From: Clostridiaceae bacterium
GTDB lineage: Bacteria > Bacillota > Clostridia > Lachnospirales > Lachnospiraceae
Assembly: GCA_018378255.1 (NCBI GenBank)
Contig: JAGZXV010000156.1
Coordinates: 1-14,074 of the forward strand
Direction of reading: 5' to 3'
Length of the DNA stretch: 14,074 nt
The notes beneath the pieces were generated by a model, which saw nothing but the letters and a program-made list of their open reading frames with translations, was not told the DNA's origin and made no database searches. The stretch's first letter is position 1. The number at the start of each line of letters is the position of its first letter. A program made the position numbers and the translations under genes. This document shows, in pieces, positions 7,529 to 13,235 of this stretch.

Positions 7529-8908
7529 ATGAAAAAGACGAGAATGATCACATCAGTAATTTTAAGCGTAAGTATGGCAGTATCTATGACGGCATGCGGT
7601 TCCAAAACAGAGCAGGAGCCCTCGGGCCAGTCACAGGCCGCAGCGGCTCAGGAAGTGACGGAAATCACTTTCTGGCATTCCATGGATACCAGCTATGGGG
7701 AAATCTTAAATACCCAGATAGATAAATTCAATGAAACGACAGGAAAGGAAAAGAGTATTAAAGTTGTACCGGTATTTCAGAATTATCCGGGAACGGATGC
7801 TCTCACCGCGGCCATGAGTTCTGATGATATAGCTAACATGCCGGATGTCATCCAGCTTTACAGCGAGAGTGTAAGCCTGGTTCGGGATTATGAGAGAGTA
7901 GTATGGGCGGAGGATATGATAGATAAGGAAAACTCTTCGGTGGCGAAAGAGGATATTATTCCCAACGTTCGCAAATCATTTGAAATCGGTGATAGATTGA
8001 TTGGCATGCCCTATAACATTGCCTGCTATCTGCTTTATTATAACCAGACCCAGCTGACTGAGGCCGGATACACAGAACCGCCAAAGACGGTTCAGGAGAT
8101 GGCAGAGATGCTTCCGGATTTAGTTAGTAAAACAGACGCGGATTTTGGCCTGAATGTCCGCATTAACATGAATGAAATGATTAATTTTATCGCGACCCAG
8201 GGGAGCGGCGGAACTCTTTTTGGAAACAATGACAATGGCCATACTGGCTATATGACAGAACTGGAATGCGTTCGGAATGGTTCTTTGAAAGCATTTGTTG
8301 AGGAATGGGGAAAGGTGATTGACAGCGGATGCTACAAAGCGGTAAGGGACAGTATCAATGAAGAATTCGCCGCAGGCCTGCATTCAATGGTTATTATGTC
8401 CAGTTCAAGATTAAAAACAATAGAGGATTTAGTCGGAGACGGGTTTGAATGGGGAGTATCTGCAGTGCCTGTTATAAATGCAGACGATGCGGCCGGTTCA
8501 TATCCAACCGGATCAGGGCTCTTTGTTCTGGACAGGGACAATGAAGAAAAGGTCAGCGGAGCCTGGGAGTTTGTCCAGTATATGTCATCTCCGGAAATAC
8601 AGGCCCAATGGGTGGAGACAACCGGATATGTTCCAGTGAACATGAAAGCCTTTGAGACAGATATTTTTAAAAATGCTGTCGCAGACAATCCGAAGCAGGC
8701 GGTACCATATGAAGTGCTGGTTAACACCCCGGAAATAGTTACAAGTCCATTTGTACCGAATTATAAAGAAATTGATACTTTAATTAAGGATACAATGATT
8801 TCCTATGCGAACAAGGAGTTGGATGCAGATAGCGCATATACAGCTATTACAGAAGGGGCGAAAAAGATATTTGAAGATTATTACCGTGCGAATCCGGTTC
8901 ATGAATAA
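7529..8908 (+). CDS. ABC transporter substrate-binding lipoprotein (UgpB-like)
   Basis: A 459-residue extracellular solute-binding protein of family 1. The signal peptide MKKTRMITSVILSVSMAVSM ends in the lipobox MTAC, with C23 as the lipid-modified residue. A flexible linker follows (SKTEQEPSGQSQAAAAQE), and then the domain opening EITFWHSMDTSYGEILNTQI, which resembles the start of UgpB-like proteins. Late motifs include GSGLFVLDRDNEEKVSGAWEFV and MSSPEIQAQW. It delivers ligand to the two upstream permeases from the outer face of the membrane. The 59-base gap before it holds a small hairpin (GCTGCC/GGGCAG) and an AGGAAAGGAT ribosome site. Such genes usually come first in their operon; here it is last. 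Ligand unknown: sugar, glycerol-phosphate-like or nucleoside. Confidence 0.88.
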   Translation: MKKTRMITSVILSVSMAVSMTACGSKTEQEPSGQSQAAAAQEVTEITFWHSMDTSYGEILNTQIDKFNETTGKEKSIKVVPVFQNYPGTDALTAAMSSDDIANMPDVIQLYSESVSLVRDYERVVWAEDMIDKENSSVAKEDIIPNVRKSFEIGDRLIGMPYNIACYLLYYNQTQLTEAGYTEPPKTVQEMAEMLPDLVSKTDADFGLNVRINMNEMINFIATQGSGGTLFGNNDNGHTGYMTELECVRNGSLKAFVEEWGKVIDSGCYKAVRDSINEEFAAGLHSMVIMSSSRLKTIEDLVGDGFEWGVSAVPVINADDAAGSYPTGSGLFVLDRDNEEKVSGAWEFVQYMSSPEIQAQWVETTGYVPVNMKAFETDIFKNAVADNPKQAVPYEVLVNTPEIVTSPFVPNYKEIDTLIKDTMISYANKELDADSAYTAITEGAKKIFEDYYRANPVHE

Positions 8909-8913
8909 TATAC

Positions 8914-8942
8914 TTGACATAACTCCCATAATAAGTTAATAT
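8914..8942 (+). promoter_or_regulatory. Promoter of the SAM riboswitch-metK unit
   Basis: A perfect TTGACA at 8914-8919 is followed after 17 bases by TAATAT at 8937-8942. It begins only 5 bases after the stop codon of the binding-protein gene. Transcription should start near 8949, about 40 bases before the riboswitch. Confidence 0.7.
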
Positions 8943-8986
8943 ATCACTTGCAACAAACAGTCATACAATTGAAAAGTACGTAATAT

Positions 8987-9112
8987 CCCTTATTCAGAGT
9001 GATGGAGATACAAAGGATCTGTGAAGTCACGGCAACCCCGAACTGAGCGCATGGAATCATGCGGGAGAGTGCGGAAGGTGCCAACCTGAGCGAGAAATCG
9101 AGCAATAAGAGG
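8987..9112 (+). ncRNA. SAM-I (S-box) riboswitch aptamer
   Basis: Pairings seen: P1 CTTATT (8989-8994) with AATAAG (9104-9109). P2 GTGA (8999-9002) with TCAC (9027-9030), and AGAT with ATCT inside it. P3 CGCATG with CATGCG around a GAAT loop. P4 CGA with TCG around GAAA. The invariant strings TGAAG, CGGCAACC and GGTGCCAACCTGAG match the SAM-I class. The P2 loop AGG can pair with CCT after GGTGCCAA, the known pseudoknot. The aptamer binds S-adenosylmethionine and controls metK, which makes that metabolite, giving feedback control. Confidence 0.95.
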
Positions 9113-9164
9113 ATTTGATGCATTTAAACATATCAAGTCCGCAGTAGTATTGCTACGGACTTTT
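9111..9164 (+). terminator. Riboswitch expression platform: antiterminator/terminator switch
   Basis: Terminator arms AAGTCCG (9135-9141) and CGGACTT (9156-9162) lead into TTTT. The alternative antiterminator pairs GGATTTGAT (9111-9119) with ATCAAGTCC (9132-9140), nine pairs including one G-U, and uses up the left arm of the terminator. With SAM bound, P1 is held (possibly extended to C8987-G9112) and the terminator forms, lowering metK. Confidence 0.85.
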
Positions 9165-9202
9165 CTTGTATCCAAAATTGATATTCCAAGGAGGAAAACT
9201 TA

Positions 9203-10390
9203 GTGGAGAAATTATTATTTACTTCTGAATCAGTAACTGAAGGCCATCCGGACAAGATGTGCGATGCCATTTCCGATGCGATTCTGGACGCCCTTATGGC
9301 TCAGGATCCAATGAGCCGTGTAGCCTGTGAAACATGCACGACAACAGGACTTGTTATGGTGATGGGTGAGATCACAACAAGCGCATATGTGGACATCCAG
9401 AAGCTTGTGCGTGAGACGGTAAGAGAAATCGGTTATGACCGGGCGAAATACGGTTTTGACTGCGATACCTGCGGAGTTGTGGTTGCCATTGACGAGCAGT
9501 CTACAGATATCGCTATGGGCGTGGATAAGGCTCTGGAAGCGAAAGAAAATAAGATGACGGATACGGAACTGGGCGCAATCGGAGCCGGGGACCAGGGCAT
9601 GATGTTCGGTTTCGCAAGCAATGAGACGGAGGAGTACATGCCGTATCCGATCGCATTAGCACATAAGCTGGCCCGCCGGCTGACAGAGGTGCGCAAAGAC
9701 GGCACCCTCACTTATCTCCGTCCTGACGGAAAGACACAGGTCACTGTGGAGTATGATGAAAACGGCAGACCGGTGCGGCTGGATGCGGTTGTACTTTCCA
9801 CGCAGCACGATGAGAATGTGACTCAGGAACAGATTCATGAAGATATTAAAAAGTATGTATTTGATCCGGTTCTTCCGGCTCATATGGTGGATGAAAACAC
9901 CAGATTTTACATCAATCCCACAGGGCGTTTCGTAATCGGCGGACCTCACGGGGACAGTGGTTTGACAGGACGTAAGATCATTGTAGATACTTATGGCGGA
10001 TATGCCCGTCACGGCGGCGGAGCATTTTCAGGAAAAGACTGTACGAAAGTGGACCGTTCAGCAGCCTATGCGGCCCGTTATGTGGCGAAGAACATGGTTG
10101 CGGCAGGACTGGCTGACAAAGTTGAGATCCAGCTTTCCTATGCTATCGGCGTTGCGCACCCGACATCAATTATGGTGGATACCTACGGAACCGGTAAATT
10201 GAGCAACGAAAAACTGGTGGAAATCATCCGTGAAAACTTTGATTTAAGACCGGCCGGCATTATTAAAATGCTGGATCTGCGCCGTCCGATTTATAAGCAG
10301 ACAGCGGCTTACGGACACTTTGGAAGAACGGATTTGGATCTTCCATGGGAAAAACTGGATAAGGTGGAGTTATTGAAGAAATATCTGTAA
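9203..10390 (+). CDS. metK: S-adenosylmethionine synthetase (methionine adenosyltransferase)
   Basis: A 395-residue cytoplasmic enzyme making S-adenosylmethionine from methionine and ATP. The full-length family pattern is present: TSESVTEGHPDKMCDAISDA at the start, then GAGDQGMMFGFASNETEEYMP, HDENVTQEQI, FVIGGPHGDSGLTGRKIIVD, the phosphate-loop-like GGGAFSGKDCTKVDRSAAY, and the C-terminal GHFGRTDLDLPWEK. The length matches the usual 390-400 residues. It starts with GTG 9203, 8 bases after AAGGAGG (9188-9194). It sits alone behind its own promoter and SAM-I riboswitch, and a strong terminator follows. Confidence 0.98.
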   Translation: MEKLLFTSESVTEGHPDKMCDAISDAILDALMAQDPMSRVACETCTTTGLVMVMGEITTSAYVDIQKLVRETVREIGYDRAKYGFDCDTCGVVVAIDEQSTDIAMGVDKALEAKENKMTDTELGAIGAGDQGMMFGFASNETEEYMPYPIALAHKLARRLTEVRKDGTLTYLRPDGKTQVTVEYDENGRPVRLDAVVLSTQHDENVTQEQIHEDIKKYVFDPVLPAHMVDENTRFYINPTGRFVIGGPHGDSGLTGRKIIVDTYGGYARHGGGAFSGKDCTKVDRSAAYAARYVAKNMVAAGLADKVEIQLSYAIGVAHPTSIMVDTYGTGKLSNEKLVEIIRENFDLRPAGIIKMLDLRRPIYKQTAAYGHFGRTDLDLPWEKLDKVELLKKYL

Positions 10391-10423
10391 TTGATATAAC
10401 AGTAAAATTTTATAATAGTTTTA

Positions 10424-10452
10424 GAAACAGTCAGGGCTGGATATGGTATAAT
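10424..10452 (+). promoter_or_regulatory. Possible promoter inside the terminator stem
   Basis: The left arm of the hairpin contains TGGTATAAT, an extended -10 element with TATAAT at 10447-10452. The -35 region (GAAACA, 10424-10429) is weak. If active, it would start transcription near 10459, about 130 bases upstream of the sensor kinase, and escape full hairpin formation. No better promoter for the kinase operon is evident between 10393 and 10587. Confidence 0.4.
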
Positions 10453-10492
10453 ATGAACAGTTATACCATATCCGGCTCTGTCTGTTTTTTTT
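10428..10492 (+). terminator. Very long terminator hairpin after metK
   Basis: The arms 10428-10451 and 10461-10484 (24 bases each, 9-base loop TATGAACAG) pair throughout except for one T-T mismatch and two G-U pairs. The central core GGATATGGTATAA is perfectly matched. Eight T follow at 10485-10492. It ends the metK transcript, and its symmetry means it would also fold on the opposite strand, though without a good T-run there. Confidence 0.9.
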
Positions 10493-10587
10493 ATGCCGTT
10501 TCAGCGGTCCGCGTAAGGCGGTGCAGCTTTGGGGCAGGATTTATTGTGGAGCCGGGACAGCTAATTAGAAAAAGGGGTAATGCAATT

Positions 10588-12087
10588 ATGAAATTAAAGA
10601 CGCGTCTGGCATTAGCCTTTGTGATTATAACCGTGGTACCATTGCTGCTGATCTATGTGTCGGTTTTAGGTCTTAGCAGCTATCAGATGAATTCGTTCAG
10701 GAAAGCCTATGGCCTGACGGAACGGGTGGAGTTATTCGGCGGCAACTCTCTCCAGATATTCAACCGGCTGACGAGACAGCTTCAGGAACAGATAAAAAGC
10801 AATATAAAACAGAATCCGGAACGCTTTGAGGACATGGACTATCTTGATAAAATCAATCAGGATCTGCTTTCGAAGTATTCCTATTTAATTGTAAGAAAAG
10901 ATCAGGATATTATCTATATCGGAGAACAGGAATTGAGCCAGGAAGACGATCTGGTATCCAGACTGCCCAAGTATGGGGATATGGAAGCGGATATTGAGGG
11001 CGGCATTTATCTGGATGGGGATACGCAGCATTTGGTAAAGCAGATGGATTTTGTATATCCGGATAAGTCGGAGGGCAGTTTATTCATTATTTCCCAGGTA
11101 GATGATTTTGTGCCGGAAGTTAAGTCCATGTTCAGTGAGATGCTGATGTCCGGTGTTCTGATTCTGATTTTGACCGGGGTGATTCTGACCTTTTGGGTTT
11201 ACCAGTCCATTTTAAAACCGTTAGGGCGGCTTCAGGAGGCGACTAAGAAGATCAGGGACGGCAATCTGGAATTTACATTGGAAGTGGAAGCGGACGATGA
11301 GATCGGCCTGCTGTGCCAGGATTTTGAAGAGATGAGAATCCGGCTGAAGGAATCCGCAGAACAGAAGCTGGAATACGACAAGGAGAATAAGGAGCTGATC
11401 AGCAACATTTCCCATGATCTGAAAACGCCGATTACCGCCATTAAAGGCTATGTGGAAGGAATTATGGACGGCGTGGCATCCTCACCGGAAAAGCTGGATA
11501 AATACATCCGCACCATATATAATAAAGCCAATGATATGGACCGGCTGATCGACGAGCTGACATTTTACTCCAAAATCGATACCAACAAGATACCGTATAC
11601 ATTTTCCAAGATTAATGTGGCACAATATTTCAGAGATTGTGTGGAAGAAGTTGGTCTGGATATGGAATCCCATAATATAGAGCTGGGGTATTTCAACTAT
11701 GTGGACGAAGACGTCCAGGTAATTGCGGATGCGGAGCAGATGAAGCGGGTGATCAACAACATCGTGGGCAATTCGGTGAAATATCTGGACAAAAAGAAGG
11801 GGATTATCAACATCAGGATCAAGGATGTAGGCGACTTCATCCAGGTGGAGATAGAAGATAATGGAAAAGGGATTGCGGCAAAGGATCTGCCCAATATCTT
11901 CGACCGTTTTTACCGGACAGATTCATCCAGAAACTCTTCCCAGGGAGGAAGCGGAATCGGGCTTTCCATCGTGCGGAAGATCATTGAAGACCATGGGGGA
12001 AGGATCTGGGCAACCAGTAAGCTGGGGATTGGAACAGAAATTCATTTTGTATTGAGAAAATATCAGGAGGTTATTCAGGATGAGTAA
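10588..12087 (+). CDS. Sensor histidine kinase (HAMP, HisKA, HATPase)
   Basis: A 499-residue membrane sensor kinase. Transmembrane helix 1 is about residues 7-28 and helix 2 about 186-207, enclosing an extracellular sensor domain of about 155 residues that I do not recognise. A HAMP linker follows (about 208-260). The phospho-acceptor H276 lies in NISHDLKTPITAIKGYVEGI. The ATP-binding domain shows the N-box around N395 (INNIVGNSVKY), the G1 box with D424 (EDNGKGI), the F-box FDRFYR and the G2 box GGSGIGLSIV. ATG 10588 has AAAAAGGGG upstream; the frame is open to 10453, but those 45 codons run through the terminator hairpin and look non-coding. It overlaps its regulator gene by 8 bases. The signal sensed is unknown. 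Confidence 0.9.
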   Translation: MKLKTRLALAFVIITVVPLLLIYVSVLGLSSYQMNSFRKAYGLTERVELFGGNSLQIFNRLTRQLQEQIKSNIKQNPERFEDMDYLDKINQDLLSKYSYLIVRKDQDIIYIGEQELSQEDDLVSRLPKYGDMEADIEGGIYLDGDTQHLVKQMDFVYPDKSEGSLFIISQVDDFVPEVKSMFSEMLMSGVLILILTGVILTFWVYQSILKPLGRLQEATKKIRDGNLEFTLEVEADDEIGLLCQDFEEMRIRLKESAEQKLEYDKENKELISNISHDLKTPITAIKGYVEGIMDGVASSPEKLDKYIRTIYNKANDMDRLIDELTFYSKIDTNKIPYTFSKINVAQYFRDCVEEVGLDMESHNIELGYFNYVDEDVQVIADAEQMKRVINNIVGNSVKYLDKKKGIINIRIKDVGDFIQVEIEDNGKGIAAKDLPNIFDRFYRTDSSRNSSQGGSGIGLSIVRKIIEDHGGRIWATSKLGIGTEIHFVLRKYQEVIQDE

Positions 12088-12769
12088 GATATTAATTATA
12101 GAGGACGAAGAAAGCATTGCGGAGCTGGAGAAAGATTATCTGGAATTGAGCGGGTTTGAGGTTGAGATTGAAAACAGCGGTGAATCCGGTCTTAATAAAG
12201 CTCTGCATGAGGAATTTGATCTGGTGATCCTGGACCTCATGCTGCCGGGAATTGACGGCTTTGAGATCTGCCGCCGGGTGAGGGAAGTGAAGAATACTCC
12301 TATCATCATGGTATCCGCTAAGAAAGAGGATATTGATAAAATCCGCGGTCTGGGGCTTGGAGCGGACGACTATATGACAAAGCCCTTCAGCCCAAGTGAA
12401 CTGGTAGCCCGTGTAAAAGCCCATCTTTCCCGTTATGAGCGGCTTATCGGCAGCGGAGTTCCCGATAATGAGATTATCGAGATCCGCGGGCTGAAAATCG
12501 ACAAGACAGCCCGCCGGGTATGGATTAATGGGGAGGAGAAAAACTTTACCACCAAGGAATTTGACCTGCTGACATTTTTGGCCCAGAATCCAAACCATGT
12601 ATTTACCAAGGAAGAGCTGTTCAGCAAAATCTGGGATATGGAATCCATCGGGGATATCGCCACCGTGACGGTCCATATTAAGAAGATCCGGGAGAAAATC
12701 GAGTTCAATACGGCTAAACCGCAGTATATTGAGACGATTTGGGGAGTCGGGTACCGGTTTAAGGTGTAA
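12080..12769 (+). CDS. Response regulator, OmpR/PhoB family
   Basis: A 229-residue cytoplasmic partner of the preceding kinase. The receiver domain (about 2-115) has acid pocket E8/D9/E10, phospho-acceptor D52 in LVILDLMLPGIDG, S79 in IMVSAKK and K101 in MTKPFSP. The C-terminal winged helix (about 130-228) has FTTKEFDLLTFLAQNPNHVF, TVTVHIKKIREKIE and the closing TIWGVGYRFKV. AGGAGG at 12065-12070 within the kinase gene serves as its ribosome site. No target gene is obvious. The next promoter begins 2 bases after its stop codon, and the only terminator available is that of the small RNA. Confidence 0.93.
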   Translation: MSKILIIEDEESIAELEKDYLELSGFEVEIENSGESGLNKALHEEFDLVILDLMLPGIDGFEICRRVREVKNTPIIMVSAKKEDIDKIRGLGLGADDYMTKPFSPSELVARVKAHLSRYERLIGSGVPDNEIIEIRGLKIDKTARRVWINGEEKNFTTKEFDLLTFLAQNPNHVFTKEELFSKIWDMESIGDIATVTVHIKKIREKIEFNTAKPQYIETIWGVGYRFKV

Positions 12770-12771
12770 AC

Positions 12772-12800
12772 TTGATGGAACACATAATTTTGTGTATAAT
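12772..12800 (+). promoter_or_regulatory. Promoter of the candidate antitoxin RNA
   Basis: TTGATG at 12772-12777 and perfect TATAAT at 12795-12800 are separated by exactly 17 bases. The predicted transcription start is near 12807. No protein-coding frame with a ribosome site follows. Confidence 0.7.
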
Positions 12801-12806
12801 GATTAT

Positions 12807-12880
12807 AGCTAAGAAAGTAGTTAAGACCATGTGGTCACAAAGCGAAATCCCGTGTATGCCAGTACACGGGATTTCATTTT
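12807..12880 (+). ncRNA. Candidate antitoxin small RNA (Fst/par RNA II-like)
   Basis: An RNA of about 73 nt is predicted from a good promoter to a strong terminator hairpin. Its 5' half holds GAAAGTAGTTAA (12813-12824) and CCATGTGGTCACA (12827-12839). The same blocks recur on this strand at 12959-12970 and 12976-12988, across the start of the minus-strand peptide gene. The RNA can therefore pair with that mRNA over 12 and 13 bases; the one difference, T for C, gives a G-U pair. GACC-ATGT-GGTC inside it can form a small stem. This matches the known layout of the pAD1 par locus: convergent genes, two 5' direct repeats and a shared terminator. Expression has not been shown. Confidence 0.65.
12844..12880 (+). 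terminator. Terminator hairpin between the convergent RNAs
   Basis: Perfect 13-bp arms GAAATCCCGTGTA (12844-12856) and TACACGGGATTTC (12863-12875) flank the loop TGCCAG, and ATTTT follows. On the minus strand the same stem forms but is followed only by GCTTTG, so termination of the facing transcript may be leaky. It must also end the kinase/regulator transcript. Confidence 0.85.
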
Positions 12881-12910
12881 AGGTTAGCTGTCTTTATGCT
12901 TTCTGTCTAA

Positions 12911-12979
12911 TCATTTGCATATGTAGTAGCCAGCTACACTTGCCATGACAGAAAAGATGAAAGTAGTTAAAAATTCCAT
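12911..12979 (-). CDS. Small hydrophobic peptide, candidate Fst-type type I toxin (truncated)
   Basis: Twenty-two residues, beginning MEFLTTFIFSVMASV and ending in YYICK. This is essentially one membrane helix with almost no charge, as expected for membrane-acting type I toxins. The ribosome site is AGAGAGG, 10 bases before ATG 12979. Just after the TGA stop, the same frame continues LDRKHKDS to a TAA at 12884. Fst/PepA1-like toxins end in W-L plus a charged tail, so the TGA appears to replace a tryptophan codon TGG (inference). The intact form would have 31 residues. The frame is open upstream to 13129, but that part spans the promoter and lacks a ribosome site. It may be an active short form, an inactivated toxin, or a sequencing error. 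Confidence 0.6.
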   Translation of the reverse strand: MEFLTTFIFSVMASVAGYYICK

Positions 12980-12988
12980 GCGGTCACA

Positions 12989-13007
12989 TCCTCTCTGCTG
13001 GAGAGAG
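12989..13007 (-). promoter_or_regulatory. Hairpin sequestering the toxin ribosome site
   Basis: In the minus-strand mRNA, CTCTCT pairs with AGAGAG (plus-strand 13002-13007 and 12991-12996) around a 5-base loop. The second arm contains the ribosome site AGAGAGG. In the par system an mRNA stem of this kind is known to limit toxin translation; the same role is inferred here. Confidence 0.5.
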
Positions 13008-13021
13008 TCGACAGCAATTCT

Positions 13022-13050
13022 ATTGTATCGTATTAATATGAAAACGTCTA
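13022..13050 (-). promoter_or_regulatory. Candidate toxin mRNA promoter
   Basis: Read on the minus strand: TAGACG (13050-13045), a 17-base spacer, and TACAAT (13027-13022). Transcription would start near 13015, giving a leader of about 36 nt that begins just before the ribosome-site hairpin. Confidence 0.5.
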
Positions 13051-13151
13051 TGGACCCGCCGCCGCAGTTTTGTGCACGAATGTCGGTTTCGCAATCCATT
13101 TCCCCGTAAAGTCTTGGAATTTTTGGCACCGGATGTTAGAATTATTTTATC

Positions 13152-13187
13152 GTAACAGTCCAGACGATGAACCGTCTGAACTGTTAC
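13152..13187. repeat. Imperfect inverted repeat upstream of the MATE gene
   Basis: GTAACAGT-C-CAGACG (13152-13166) pairs with CGTCTG-A-ACTGTTAC (13173-13187): 14 pairs with one mismatch and a 6-base loop. No T-run follows on either strand, so it is not a standard terminator. It could be an operator for the transporter gene, an mRNA-stabilising leader, or a dispersed intergenic palindrome. Confidence 0.6.
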
Positions 13188-13235
13188 ATTTCAACTGTAA
13201 TTTAACTATTTTGGCGGGGAAGTGGATGTGATATC

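Noticed and set aside
10453..10587. N-terminal extension of the sensor kinase by 45 codons
   Set aside because: The added residues are encoded by the terminator hairpin and T-run; ATG 10588 has a ribosome site and is followed directly by the first membrane helix.
12092..12676. Long minus-strand open frame opposite the OmpR-type regulator
   Set aside because: The plus strand carries a complete response regulator with all catalytic residues; the antisense frame has no family features.
12807..12880. The plus-strand RNA region as a mere terminator leader of the regulator gene
   Set aside because: A promoter with 17-base spacing lies between, and the two blocks repeated at the facing start codon would be unexplained.
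12980..13129. Fifty-codon N-terminal extension of the small minus-strand peptide
   Set aside because: It would begin at a GTG without a ribosome site and run through the candidate promoter and leader hairpin; the added residues have no recognisable character.
13152..13187. Inverted repeat as a rho-independent terminator for the toxin or another gene
   Set aside because: No run of T follows on either strand and no gene ends nearby.
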